In this document: positions 8,447 to 17,970 of the stretch, in pieces
How positions within the stretch are numbered: the stretch's first letter is position 1
Layout: each line of letters starts with the position of its first letter
From: Armatimonadota bacterium
GTDB lineage: Bacteria; Armatimonadota; HRBIN16
DNA: 64,000 nucleotides
Direction: 5' to 3'
Assembly (NCBI GenBank): GCA_026003175.1
Contig: BPGT01000002.1
Span: 310,001-374,000 of the forward strand
The notes under the pieces: generated by a model
Databases searched by the model: none
Told to the model about the DNA's origin: nothing
The model's input: only the letters and a program-made list of their open reading frames with translations
Program-made: the position numbers and the translations under genes

Positions 8447-10729
8447 GTGGGTTTGAGCACAAGTGGTATCAACTTTTCCGGTCTTGTCTCGGGTATGGAT
8501 ACCGAGGCACTCATCCAGCAGATTATTCAGGTAGAAAGCCGCCGAAAGACTATCTGGTCCACCCAGCAGTCGCAGTTGACTCAACGTCTTAGCGGTTTAC
8601 AAGCGCTGCAAGCGCAACTGCTGGGTTTCCAGTCCGCTATCTCGCAGGTAACCATACAGACAGCGTTTAAAACCGCTACCGCTACCAGCAGTGCGGAGAG
8701 CGTTGCTCGTGTGACTGCGACTGCGGATGCCATACCCGGTACCTATCTGCTGGAGGTGTCGCAACTCGCTACCAACCACAAAATCGGCACGAGTGCGCAG
8801 GCTTCCGCCGACACCGCGCTGGGGCTGAGCGGCTCTTTTGTGGTGAACGGCAAGCAGGTGACTGTGGCTGCCAGCGATAACCTGCGCGATATTGCAGCGC
8901 GTATCAATGACGCCAAAGCGGGCGTCACCGCTTCGGTGCTTAGCGTGAGCAGCAACGAGCACTATCTCGTGCTTACCGCTCAAAACTCCGGAGCGGTAAA
9001 TGCTATCAGCCTGAACGATCTCGGTAGCGACAACGTGTTGCAGTCGCTCGGACTGGTTAGCGGCACGACCAGTATCAAGAACGCTATAACGAATGGGGCG
9101 CAATCCGATAAGTTCGCTGATACCAGTACCGCTATCGGCACCCTGTTGAACCTGAGCGGTGCTCCATCAGGGACCATACAGATTAACGGTGTGGATATTG
9201 CGATTGACCTGAGCACCGATTCGCTGAACTCCTTAGTCACCAAGATTAACAATGCAGGAGCAGGAGTCACCGCCTCGGTGGTGACGGTGAATGAGAACGG
9301 CTCTACGCGCTACCGCCTGCAGATTACTGGCGCCAGTACACCCACTTTCACTGACAACGAACACATTCTAGAAACACTGGGTATTCTGAAAGCGGGCTAT
9401 GGCAACGAGCTGGTGCAGGCAAAAGATGCCCAGTTCAAGATCGACAACATGAGCTTGACCAGCAGTAGCAACACGCTGACGAACATCATCCAGGGTACGA
9501 CCATCACGCTGCTGGATGCAGATGCGACCAACCCGAAGAAAACCACCATCACTATTGCCCGCGATACAGGCAGTGTCAAAAACGCAATCAAAGGGTTCGT
9601 TCAGGCGTACAATGATACGATAGACCTGATTAAAAAGTACGACTACTTCGATACGGAGACCTACGAGACAGGACCGCTATTCGGAAATGCTACCATCAAC
9701 GCGCTAACAGCGGAGTTGATGGCTGTGGTCTCTGATACAGTGGCGGGTGCGCCGTCCGATATGAGTATGCTTGCCCAAGTGGGTATCACCCTGGACCCCA
9801 CTGGTTCGGGCAAACTGGTGCTCAAGGAGTCGGATCTGGATAATGCGCTCAACAACCGGCTCGGCGACGTGGAGAGGCTCTTCCGGGTGATGGGCTCTAC
9901 CAGCGACCCGCGCCTGACATATGTGATTGCTACCGGTAAGACCAAAGCCACCGGCACCCCGCTCACAGTGGAAATCACCCAAGTGGCTACGCAGGCGCAG
10001 GCGGTGGCGTCGATAGCGCAGACCCAAGCCAGCACCGCAACGGAGAGGCTGACCTTCAACGGCACGTTGTTTGGCAACAGGGAGTACTCTATCACCCTGA
10101 ACGCGGGCAACACTATCGACGATACCATCGCCCAGATTAACGCCGACGCTACATTGTCGCGCTACCTGGTGGCTTCGAAGGACGAGAACGGGCGACTGGT
10201 GCTTACCTCCAAACAGTACGGCTCGAAGGCAGCGTTTACCGTCGTCAGCGACCAGGCTGCCGCGAACAACAACAGCGGTATCGGTACCACAGTCCTCTCT
10301 GTTCAGGGGCAGGACGTGGCGGGAACCATCAACGGCGAACCTGCTACCGGCGATGGGCAGTTCCTGACCGGCAACTCCGGCAACGCCACTACCGATGGAT
10401 TGCAGATACGAGTCACCGCTACCACGACAGGCATTATTGGCACGGTTACGGTCACACGCGGTATCGCTGATCAGGTTTTCCAGCTGATACGGCGGTTTAC
10501 CGATTCCATTAACGGTGCGCTGACAGATGAGACCAAAACGATACAACAGCAGATAGATGAGATTAAGCAGCGCATCTCGGCGTTTGACGAGGCGATGCAG
10601 CGCAGGGCGCAGGACCTGCGTGCGCAGTTCACCCGCATGGAGACCGCTTTGAACAAAATGCGCAGTGAGGCACAACGGCTTGCTGCTATCATGGGACAAC
10701 CCAGCTTACTGAGCAATCTGGGCGCATAA
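8447..10729 (+). CDS. fliD: Flagellar hook-associated protein 2 (filament cap)
   Basis: FliD forms the cap at the tip of the growing flagellum and folds exported flagellin. The N-terminal FliD_N signature is clear (SGLVSGMDTEALIQQI with a following basic coil). The C-terminal FliD_C region has paired helices ending at MRSEAQRLAAIMGQ, which form the coiled coil of the axial part. At 760 residues it is considerably longer than usual (about 450-650), with Thr/Ala-rich repeats in the middle (for example NATVT-like stretches and FTVVSDQAA) that probably form extra outer domains. The start is GTG 8447, with AGGAG about 12 bases upstream. fliS follows after 18 bases. No flagellin gene is in the window. 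Confidence 0.93.
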   Translation: MGLSTSGINFSGLVSGMDTEALIQQIIQVESRRKTIWSTQQSQLTQRLSGLQALQAQLLGFQSAISQVTIQTAFKTATATSSAESVARVTATADAIPGTYLLEVSQLATNHKIGTSAQASADTALGLSGSFVVNGKQVTVAASDNLRDIAARINDAKAGVTASVLSVSSNEHYLVLTAQNSGAVNAISLNDLGSDNVLQSLGLVSGTTSIKNAITNGAQSDKFADTSTAIGTLLNLSGAPSGTIQINGVDIAIDLSTDSLNSLVTKINNAGAGVTASVVTVNENGSTRYRLQITGASTPTFTDNEHILETLGILKAGYGNELVQAKDAQFKIDNMSLTSSSNTLTNIIQGTTITLLDADATNPKKTTITIARDTGSVKNAIKGFVQAYNDTIDLIKKYDYFDTETYETGPLFGNATINALTAELMAVVSDTVAGAPSDMSMLAQVGITLDPTGSGKLVLKESDLDNALNNRLGDVERLFRVMGSTSDPRLTYVIATGKTKATGTPLTVEITQVATQAQAVASIAQTQASTATERLTFNGTLFGNREYSITLNAGNTIDDTIAQINADATLSRYLVASKDENGRLVLTSKQYGSKAAFTVVSDQAAANNNSGIGTTVLSVQGQDVAGTINGEPATGDGQFLTGNSGNATTDGLQIRVTATTTGIIGTVTVTRGIADQVFQLIRRFTDSINGALTDETKTIQQQIDEIKQRISAFDEAMQRRAQDLRAQFTRMETALNKMRSEAQRLAAIMGQPSLLSNLGA

Positions 10730-10747
10730 AGAGAGGGTAAAGCGCGT

Positions 10748-11176
10748 ATGACGTTGACAAGCCCGTATGATGTGTACCAGCGTGCGCAGGTGGATACCGC
10801 TTCGCCTGCCAAGTTGGTGGTCATGCTGTACGATGGGGCCATCCGTTTTCTCAAACAGGGACAAACTGCTATGCAGCAGGGAAACCGCGAAAAACAGAAC
10901 CATTGTCTCGTCCGAGCACAGCGCATCATCACGGAGCTGGCAAGTTCGCTGGACATGGAAGCGGGCGGGGACATCGCGGCGAACCTGATGGCACTGTACC
11001 AGTTCATGCATGAGCAGCTGGTGCTGGCAAACCTGCAGGACGATGTGGATAAGGTGCAGAAGGTGCGCGAAATGTTGGAGAGCCTGCGCGAAGCGTGGGC
11101 GCAGGTGGAAATCGCTGTGCGAGAGCCGTCCAGCACCGTAGTAGCGTCAGGAGCGGAGGTGCTCCATGCTGCCTGA
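10748..11176 (+). CDS. fliS: Flagellar secretion chaperone FliS
   Basis: FliS binds the C-terminus of flagellin in the cytoplasm and prevents premature polymerisation. 142 residues, slightly longer than the usual 125-135. The hallmark N-terminal helix VYQRAQVDTASPAKLVVMLYDGAIRFL is present, matching the family pattern of Y-x-x-x-Q-V-x-T-A-S/P-x-x-L-x-x-x-L-Y-D-G, followed by an amphipathic helical bundle with EQLVLANLQDD. It lies 18 bases after fliD, and its 3' end overlaps the next start by 11 bases, indicating a fliD-fliS-fliT-like operon. Confidence 0.95.
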   Translation: MTLTSPYDVYQRAQVDTASPAKLVVMLYDGAIRFLKQGQTAMQQGNREKQNHCLVRAQRIITELASSLDMEAGGDIAANLMALYQFMHEQLVLANLQDDVDKVQKVREMLESLREAWAQVEIAVREPSSTVVASGAEVLHAA

Positions 11177-11531
11177 AGAGGACGGCTACTGGCAGAAATG
11201 GCTGGCAAAGCACGACGAGCGCATCAGGGTGCTTTGCGCTCTGCAGGAGAGCGCCATCCGCCAGCAGGATTGGGACGCCCTGCATCAGGTCACGCTGGAA
11301 AAAGAACAGATTCTGGAATCGCTGTGGCAGTGTCCTCCGGCACAGCTCCCGCCTGAGGCGCTGGCGTTTGTGCAGGAGCTGTGGCACATCAACCAGCAGT
11401 TGCAGCGGATGATGGAGGAGTGCATGTCCGCCTTACAGGCAGAGCTGGCGCACCACCATCGCACTCGCGACATGTTACAACGCTACTACGCAAACGCCTC
11501 GCCCGGCCGTGTGGAAGACCGCGCCGCGTAG
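11166..11531 (+). CDS. FliT/FlgN-like flagellar chaperone candidate
   Basis: 121 residues, all-alpha with heptad patterns (for example LYQ/ELWHINQQLQRMMEECMSALQAEL), directly overlapping fliS. In many flagellates a short helical FliT-type export chaperone for FliD follows fliS. Sequence similarity is too low for me to confirm the family, so the name rests on position, size and predicted fold. It ends in TAG. About 118 non-coding bases with a small CCGC-rich hairpin separate it from the convergent secreted-protein gene. Confidence 0.6.
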   Translation: MLPEEDGYWQKWLAKHDERIRVLCALQESAIRQQDWDALHQVTLEKEQILESLWQCPPAQLPPEALAFVQELWHINQQLQRMMEECMSALQAELAHHHRTRDMLQRYYANASPGRVEDRAA

Positions 11532-11649
11532 CGGTTCGGCGCGGCTGGGTAGTGTTTGCGGTTAAAGCCGCTCCTCACAAAACAAATCCTTCGCCTCCCG
11601 CAAGCGGGGGAACATCATGGGGGCTGACCGCCACATCATCAGCGCGCGT

Positions 11650-13185
11650 TTAACGTGGCGGAGGCACTACGTCCATATACAGGGTCACCGTAGGCGGAGT
11701 GCCTTCAGCCGGAACGTTGGCTTGAAACTGTTCTGTGCTTCCTAACAGGAACCGGTACCTCCAACCTTTGCCCAACCTGAGCAGTTTACCCTCAGGGGGC
11801 ACGATAACCTGATAATATGCCGGTGCTGGTGGCGGACCTGGTTGCAAAAGGGGCTGGACAGGTTCCATGGTTACCGTACCGCTTGTTGGTTCCTCCCTGC
11901 CGTCAGGAAACCTTGCTTTCACATATACCAGCCACTCCTGAACAGTGTTCACCACACGCGGGACGCTCATCGTGCCATCGGTGAGCACCGAGTACACATC
12001 CCCCCATGCCACCACCTCGCCCGGTTTTAGACCTGACGCCTGCTGGTTTTGCAGGTCCTGAAGCCATTGGTTCGCCGCATTCGCTGCAAGCACCGAAAGA
12101 AAACCGCGCTGTGGAGCAAGCAGGGTGTGAATGGTGCTCAGAAAAGCCTCCAGTGCCCTTTGACGCTTCTTGCGCTCGTAGGGGATCGCCAGCACCGCCG
12201 TCACCTGACCGGTAAAACCCACACGCCACCTCGCACAACCCTCCGAATAGGGCAACGCCTGCACAGACGGCAGCGGGCGAGAGGGATCCTCTGCCGCCGC
12301 CGTACTGACTGCCTGTACGAGCTGTGCCATTGCCTGCGGGTCGGCTACCCTGAACCGCCCAAAGTTTACTGTGTTCGCAATGGTCTTCTTCCGGTATAGC
12401 CCCCTAAACGGGTCTGGGGGCCATACATCAGTGATCACCACTGGGCTGTCGTTCATGAAGTCATGATACGCTGTGGAGTAGCTGCGCCCCATACCACTGC
12501 CTACGTAGGTTTTCGCGCCCGGTGGATTGTACGGGTTACCAGACCGGCTGCCCCCAGCATCGCCAGGCTGTTCCCCAAAGTGAGAGCAGTACGCCGGTTC
12601 AATATAGTAGGGTTCAAAGTTGCCTCCTACCAGCAGCGGCACCACCGTATCAAACTTGCCTACGTCTACCGCAATGCGAGCCAGCACCCGACCGGTGTCG
12701 TTCAACACCTCCGCCACCATCTCACGCAGGTCTGCGGGGATGGAGAACATCCCCGAAGCTTCTGTGCGATAAGCGTTCGCCCAGATGCTACCGACCAGTT
12801 GCCATGTTTCAGCGTTACGAAACTCCACCCGACCCAGCCTGCCCTGCCGGTCGGTCACGCGCACCTGAATCTCCAAGTAATCACCGGATGGAGTGAACAG
12901 CCCCCAACCGGGTTCCTCCGGCAGTTCCAATTCACTGAACGACCGGCTGAGCAGTTGGTCGAAGTCCACCGGCTCGTTGGGCGAAAAGTCCGCTGCCCAC
13001 ACGCGCAGGGTGAGTTGCCGCTGTGCATCCACGATGAGGCTGGTGAACTGCCCACGCACTGCGATGAGGGCAGCCAGACTGGAGTCGGTGTGTAGAGGCT
13101 TCGACGTGAGCGATTGCGCATGGGACGTTGTGGTACAGAGCAGCGCGATGCCCATCATGCCGATGACTACCCGGAGACTTCTCAT
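11650..13185 (-). CDS. Secreted protein of unknown function
   Basis: 511 residues. A clear Sec signal peptide spans residues 1-24 (basic MRSLR, hydrophobic core, cleavage after SHA). The mature part is mixed alpha/beta with a Gly/Pro-rich segment near residue 210 (GGSRSGNPYNPPGAK) and a C-terminal beta-rich region of about 100 residues ending in Pro-rich repeats. No catalytic motif was recognised. The start is ATG 13185 because GGAGGG lies 9 bases upstream and the signal peptide begins there; the frame is open further upstream to 13374, but that part lacks similarity to a leader. Transcribed divergently from fabI. Possibly an envelope or surface protein. Confidence 0.8.
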   Translation of the reverse strand: MRSLRVVIGMMGIALLCTTTSHAQSLTSKPLHTDSSLAALIAVRGQFTSLIVDAQRQLTLRVWAADFSPNEPVDFDQLLSRSFSELELPEEPGWGLFTPSGDYLEIQVRVTDRQGRLGRVEFRNAETWQLVGSIWANAYRTEASGMFSIPADLREMVAEVLNDTGRVLARIAVDVGKFDTVVPLLVGGNFEPYYIEPAYCSHFGEQPGDAGGSRSGNPYNPPGAKTYVGSGMGRSYSTAYHDFMNDSPVVITDVWPPDPFRGLYRKKTIANTVNFGRFRVADPQAMAQLVQAVSTAAAEDPSRPLPSVQALPYSEGCARWRVGFTGQVTAVLAIPYERKKRQRALEAFLSTIHTLLAPQRGFLSVLAANAANQWLQDLQNQQASGLKPGEVVAWGDVYSVLTDGTMSVPRVVNTVQEWLVYVKARFPDGREEPTSGTVTMEPVQPLLQPGPPPAPAYYQVIVPPEGKLLRLGKGWRYRFLLGSTEQFQANVPAEGTPPTVTLYMDVVPPPR

Positions 13186-13398
13186 TGTTAGCACCCTCCT
13201 CTCACGTGGTTTTTCTGTCGCCATTATACTGCTACCCCCCCCGTTGTCAAGTGTCTGAAACGAAGAAAAGGCTTTAGCTGTGAAAACACCGCGCGTTTCA
13301 GAGCATTTGTGCATGCTATCGCGTTCCCTGATGCAGGGAGACATCCTGCTCCCATCGAATAGAGTACATGTCAATCAGAAGTGGAGGTCAGTGATCCC

Positions 13399-14172
13399 AT
13401 GCCGGGTTTGGTAGAAGGCAAGAACGCTCTGGTGCTTGGCGTTGCCAGCGAGCGCAGCATCGCCTGGGCGATTGCCAGGCGACTGGCGCAGGGAGGGGCA
13501 AACCTCGCATTGACATACCAGAATGAAAGGCTGGAGAAGCACGTACGTCCGCTGGCGGAAAGCCTGCCGGGGACCCTGCTGCTGCCATGCGACGTATCGG
13601 ACGATGAGCAGGTAGCGAACCTGGCGCAGGAGCTGCAGGCGCGCTGGAGCAGGCTGGATATTCTCGTGCACAGCGTGGCGTTTGCGAAGAAGGAAGAGCT
13701 GTCGGGGCGGTACGTGGATACCTCACGCGAGGGGTTCCGAATCGCGATGGACGTAAGCGTCTTCTCGCTGGTTGCACTGTGCAAGGCGCTGGAGCCGTTG
13801 ATGGGTGAAGGCAGTAGTGTGGTGACGCTCACCTACATCGGTAGCGAGCGCGTGGTGCCCAACTACAATGTGATGGGTGTTGCCAAGGCAGCGCTGGAGG
13901 CGAGTGTACGCTACCTCGCTTCTGACCTCGGTCCGCAGGGCATCCGAGTGAACGCGATTTCGGCAGGACCCATCAGTACGCCGGCAGCACGTGCCATTGC
14001 GGGCTTTACTACCATGCTGCAGCGGGTGCGCGAGGTAGCTCCCCTGCGACGCAATACAGAGGCGGAGGAGGTTGCGGATGCTGCCCTTTTCCTTCTGAGC
14101 AATCTCGCGCGGGGCGTAACGGGAGAGGTGCTTTATGTGGATAGCGGTTACCACGTGATGGGCATGGTATAA
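13399..14172 (+). CDS. fabI: Enoyl-[acyl-carrier-protein] reductase (NADH)
   Basis: Last reductive step of each fatty-acid elongation cycle. 257 residues, the normal FabI length. It is an SDR-fold protein with the FabI-type nucleotide motif (VLGVASERSIAWAIA). The catalytic pair Y156/K163 in YNVMGVAK matches the FabI spacing of Y-x6-K rather than the Y-x3-K of other SDRs. It also has NAISAGPISTPAA, the loop that closes over substrate. ATG 13399 is preferred over the in-frame GTG at 13381 because the GGAGG Shine-Dalgarno lies between them. A single-gene unit or co-transcribed with the small secreted protein downstream. Confidence 0.95.
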   Translation: MPGLVEGKNALVLGVASERSIAWAIARRLAQGGANLALTYQNERLEKHVRPLAESLPGTLLLPCDVSDDEQVANLAQELQARWSRLDILVHSVAFAKKEELSGRYVDTSREGFRIAMDVSVFSLVALCKALEPLMGEGSSVVTLTYIGSERVVPNYNVMGVAKAALEASVRYLASDLGPQGIRVNAISAGPISTPAARAIAGFTTMLQRVREVAPLRRNTEAEEVADAALFLLSNLARGVTGEVLYVDSGYHVMGMV

Positions 14173-14197
14173 CCACAGGTAACATGGAGGTACTGCG

Positions 14198-14593
14198 ATG
14201 AAGAAGACACTGACTGTGACGCTGGCGTTGCTGCTCGCGACATTTGGTCCCTGCTGGGCACAGCAGGAGCAGCCCGCTGAGGTAACCGTCGGGGGGGAGT
14301 TAATCTTGCGCATTCGCTTTAGTGCAGGCGGAATGACCCCTCAACAACGCGCCGATGCGATTACCATGCGCTTGAGAACCATCTTGCAAGACCCCAATAT
14401 CCAGCCCTCGGATATCGTGGTCAAGCCGATTGCCGGTGGCGAAGCGGCGATATATGTGAAAGAGAACCTGCTGGTTACAGTGGATAAGAAACATGCGGCT
14501 TTGAACAAAACCACGCCTTTGAAGCTGGGCGAGATATGGGCGAAGCACCTGCGCGAGGTGATTCCGCAGGTCAATGTAAAACCGATGCGATAG
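14198..14593 (+). CDS. Small exported protein of unknown function
   Basis: 131 residues with a signal peptide (MKKTLTVTLALLL, cleavage near CWA-QQ). The mature part of about 110 residues is a single alpha/beta unit with GGELILRIRF and VVKPIAGGEAAIYV. No family recognised. ATG 14198 follows GGAGG. Lies 25 bases after fabI on the same strand. Stop is TAG. Confidence 0.8.
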   Translation: MKKTLTVTLALLLATFGPCWAQQEQPAEVTVGGELILRIRFSAGGMTPQQRADAITMRLRTILQDPNIQPSDIVVKPIAGGEAAIYVKENLLVTVDKKHAALNKTTPLKLGEIWAKHLREVIPQVNVKPMR

Positions 14594-14789
14594 TGGCTTC
14601 ACAATACGGTATGTGGTGGGGGGCAATCCCTGTCTTTGCTCCCCCTGCAGGTTTTGCAGATTGGTAGCGGTTACGGGGGGGTTCGTGAACAGAGACATTG
14701 GTAAACCTGTCGTACTCCTGACTTACCTCGTGTTCACTATTCTGAGGTGGACGCTCGCTCCCGCGATTGCCAGTATGGAGGATCCCACG

Positions 14790-17693
14790 ATGAACGCTGA
14801 AGTGCCTGAGAACGTTTACCGTTCAGAACTGGTCGCCTATCCGGGCGCATACGGGTTTGAAATCGGAAAATCCGCCATCATCCTGGTCAGCGACCGGGAG
14901 CTGGAGATGCTCTCCGACCCCGAGAGGGTGCTGAATCTCAGCCTCACTTTCGATAAACACGAAGCCAGCCTGCGCCAGATATGCGAGCGGGCGAAGGCGG
15001 CAGGGCATCGCACGCTCATTATCGCCTTTGACCATTTCTTCAGCCAGTACCGCCCCGGTCAGGCAGGACCGCGCCGCTACACGCCCGACATGGACGAGTA
15101 TGTACAGCGTATCGCCGGCATTGCAAAATTCGCACAAGGCTATGGCTTGGGACTGGAGCTCAGCCTGCTATCGCCGCTGGAGGTAGGACCCGCCTACCGC
15201 GCCCGCACAGGCGAATGTGGGGTGTGGATGCAATACCGCAAGGGCTTGCGCGACCCACAGACGGGCGCGTTCAGTGTGCAGCTGTGGCGACACAAACGCT
15301 GGGCGAACAACAAGGGTGTGGTGGAGCTGGAGGACGCGGGCGTACGTGTGTTTGCCTTTCGGGAACACCCGATACCTGGCACGCCTTACCGCGTGGTAGA
15401 CCCCAATGATATAGTGGAAATTAGTGAGGTAGCGAAGGTAGAAACGTTCCCGGGCGTTCAAGTACGGGCAGGGGACTTTACTGCCGAACGTATCCGCGTG
15501 TACGGCGAGGGGCGAACCGATGTGGGTAACCTGAACCGCGTGCTGGTAGTGCAGGTGTATCGCACACCCGAGATGGACTACTTTAGCGAGAAGGCTTTGC
15601 CGTTCTTGCAGTCGCTGGTGGATAAATACGCGGACGCAGGTGTGAAACTGAACGCGCTGTACTCTGACGAAATGCACATCCAGCAGGACTGGGCGTACTT
15701 TAACCATCACGAGCACGGCGAGTTTGCCATGCGCTACGTTACCGACAGCCTGGCGCGCCGCTATGCCCAGCTGTATGGCGATCAATATCGTGATTTCGCA
15801 AAATACCTTGTGTACTTCGCATATGCACAGGAAGATTTCGCCAGTGATTTGAGCGCGCGCCAGCCGGTGATGCACGTTTTTGGGGCGACGCCCGAAGCCA
15901 TCCGTGAAACCGCCCTCTTCCGTGCCCGCTACTACCGCCTGCTACAGGACGGTGTGGTAGAGCTGTTCGTTGCCGCTAAGCGCTACGCGGAGCAACGCAT
16001 GGGATACAAACTCGAAGCACGCGCCCATGCCACTTGGGCGGAAAGCCCCACAGTGGACTACTGGGACGCGGGGCAGGAGAACATGAACCGCCATAAGTAT
16101 GAGTACACCCCCAACTTTGTGTGGTCGGTGACGGTGCATCAGGCAGCATCAGCATGTTACGATTACTTTCGATGGGGCGATTTCTTAACTGGCAACGGCA
16201 ACGACCACTCGGAGGGTGGCTGGCTGGACAGGAACTACTATGGGCTCGCGCTGGGCTGTTCCACCGGCATCCTCAACGAAGTCCCCTACTCTTATGCGGC
16301 ACACTGGGGTTCTCCACAGGAAATCGCCCAGAGGCACTGGTGGCTACAGTGTGCATACGGAACCGCCGGGGGATATCATGGGCGCGTGCAGGGGATGCAG
16401 CACCGGGCGGTAGAGGTGCTGATGCTGTATCCGCTGGACCTGGTGGCGGTGGAAGAACGGTTCGGCAGCTGGATGACGCAGTACGGTTACGCCAACTACA
16501 TCACACAGTGGAAGCTGCTGGAGCAGGGTAAGCTGGAAGGCGGGGCTATCCACATTGGAGACTATCGCTTTACCACGCTGATTGCGTTGTTTGAGCCTTT
16601 CCCCTCGCGCAGAACGCTGGAGCTGATGCAGAAGATGGCGGATGCAGGTGGGCGGGTGATATGGTCGGGACCTCCGCCGGTGCTCACCGCTGAGGGCGAA
16701 CCGGCACTCCCGCTGTGGCAACAGATTTTCGGCGTGCGCTATACACCCAGACAGAGCGAGGGTATCGCCGTGCCCGGACGAGTGGTGACTTTCGCTGGAA
16801 CGCTGAAAGAAGTCACCCCACAAACCATCCTGACTGACTTTCTGGTAGACCACATCTACCCTGTAGAGGTGGAGCAGGGCACCGAGCCGGTGGCTTACGT
16901 TGGTAAACAGATGGTAGGTACTCTCAGGCGCACCGCCAGCGGGGGTATCGCAGCCTTTCTCGGCTACCGTCCGCGCGATGACCAGTCACGCAGTCTGGGA
17001 TACGATGTCCGCAACTGGTATGAAATACTGAATGCGCTGGGGGCTTATCTGCCAACAGGCAGGTTCGCCGATGTGAACGACAATACCGAGCATCTATCGC
17101 GCACAGGGCAGTATCTGGTCACCCGCTTCCCAAACGGCGCGATCTCCATGGCACCCCATACGCGCGATATTGTGGAGGACTGGGGCGGCGGCTTCGCCCG
17201 AAACAGGCAGGAGGACGAGCAGGTGCTGCAGAGGCTTAAACTGCCTTCGGAGCGGGTAGAGGTGAGGGAGTTCTCTGTGAACGGTCACCGCGTGACCTAC
17301 AACGGAAGGGGCACGGTCAGTTTCCGCGTAGACCAGCAAGGCGAACTGGTTGCCTTCTGCGGTTCAGACAGCACAGAGATAGAGGTGGACGGTAAGCTCT
17401 ACCGCTTCGCCGAGCGAATCGGCGAAACCCCGATTGCGCTGGTGGTATGGGCGCCTGTTGCTCCCGAGCGACAGGTTCCCAACGGGGCAGTGATGGAGAT
17501 ACAGGTGCACGGAGCGGCACGGCTGATGCTCTCTGAGAGGTTGTTTCCCAAAGAGTTTCGGCTGTTCCTCGAAGGGGCAACGCCCGGCAGTAAAGGGCAC
17601 GAAGTACCCTTCCGCCATGAAGGGGGTAAGGTGATAATCGATGTGACCCCGGATTTGTCGGGCAGATGGATGTTTGTAGTTGCCGGGGGGTAA
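14790..17693 (+). CDS. Large glycosidase-like protein, family unassigned
   Basis: 967 residues, no signal peptide at the chosen start. A central region of roughly 450 residues has barrel-like features with acidic residues in conserved-looking contexts (LYSDEMHI near residue 290, HATWAESPTVDYWD near residue 415). It is followed by a Rossmann-like segment (LFEPFPSRRTLELMQKMADAGGRVIWSGPPP, around residue 605), as in the middle domain of some beta-galactosidase-type enzymes, and by C-terminal beta modules. I think it is a carbohydrate-active enzyme but cannot name a GH family. The start is ATG 14790, with GGAGG 9 bases upstream; the open frame extends back to 14613 without similarity support. Confidence 0.65.
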   Translation: MNAEVPENVYRSELVAYPGAYGFEIGKSAIILVSDRELEMLSDPERVLNLSLTFDKHEASLRQICERAKAAGHRTLIIAFDHFFSQYRPGQAGPRRYTPDMDEYVQRIAGIAKFAQGYGLGLELSLLSPLEVGPAYRARTGECGVWMQYRKGLRDPQTGAFSVQLWRHKRWANNKGVVELEDAGVRVFAFREHPIPGTPYRVVDPNDIVEISEVAKVETFPGVQVRAGDFTAERIRVYGEGRTDVGNLNRVLVVQVYRTPEMDYFSEKALPFLQSLVDKYADAGVKLNALYSDEMHIQQDWAYFNHHEHGEFAMRYVTDSLARRYAQLYGDQYRDFAKYLVYFAYAQEDFASDLSARQPVMHVFGATPEAIRETALFRARYYRLLQDGVVELFVAAKRYAEQRMGYKLEARAHATWAESPTVDYWDAGQENMNRHKYEYTPNFVWSVTVHQAASACYDYFRWGDFLTGNGNDHSEGGWLDRNYYGLALGCSTGILNEVPYSYAAHWGSPQEIAQRHWWLQCAYGTAGGYHGRVQGMQHRAVEVLMLYPLDLVAVEERFGSWMTQYGYANYITQWKLLEQGKLEGGAIHIGDYRFTTLIALFEPFPSRRTLELMQKMADAGGRVIWSGPPPVLTAEGEPALPLWQQIFGVRYTPRQSEGIAVPGRVVTFAGTLKEVTPQTILTDFLVDHIYPVEVEQGTEPVAYVGKQMVGTLRRTASGGIAAFLGYRPRDDQSRSLGYDVRNWYEILNALGAYLPTGRFADVNDNTEHLSRTGQYLVTRFPNGAISMAPHTRDIVEDWGGGFARNRQEDEQVLQRLKLPSERVEVREFSVNGHRVTYNGRGTVSFRVDQQGELVAFCGSDSTEIEVDGKLYRFAERIGETPIALVVWAPVAPERQVPNGAVMEIQVHGAARLMLSERLFPKEFRLFLEGATPGSKGHEVPFRHEGGKVIIDVTPDLSGRWMFVVAGG

Positions 17694-17970
17694 GGGATTT
17701 GTGGAGCTGGGGCGCTCATGTCCCGGTAATCGCATACCCCAAAACGTCAGGGCTACCGACAGTCACGCCCGACCGATCATTATCTTCATTATTTGTTGTA
17801 ATTATAGGTGTTACTAATCCATTATCAAGTATAAATACTTGTTTTTCTTCAATTTTTTCTAAACTTCATAAAAAACGGGGTTTTTGGTACGGGTTATGCA
17901 CCTATAAATAGATTGGGAAGTTCATTTTGGTGTAGTTAATCAATCCATGGCGGAGAGGAGGGTACATCTG
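17694..17970. other. AT-rich intergenic region with 7-bp inverted repeat
   Basis: The 277-base gap before the interrupted dockerin gene contains about 150 bases (17770-17920) of strongly AT-rich sequence, unlike the surrounding GC-rich DNA. It holds a perfect inverted repeat CAAGTAT-AA-ATACTTG (17826-17841) followed by a T-run, and a TATAAA (17903-17908) that could be a -10 box with no good -35. It probably carries the promoter or an operator of the downstream gene; no coding signal. Confidence 0.45.
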
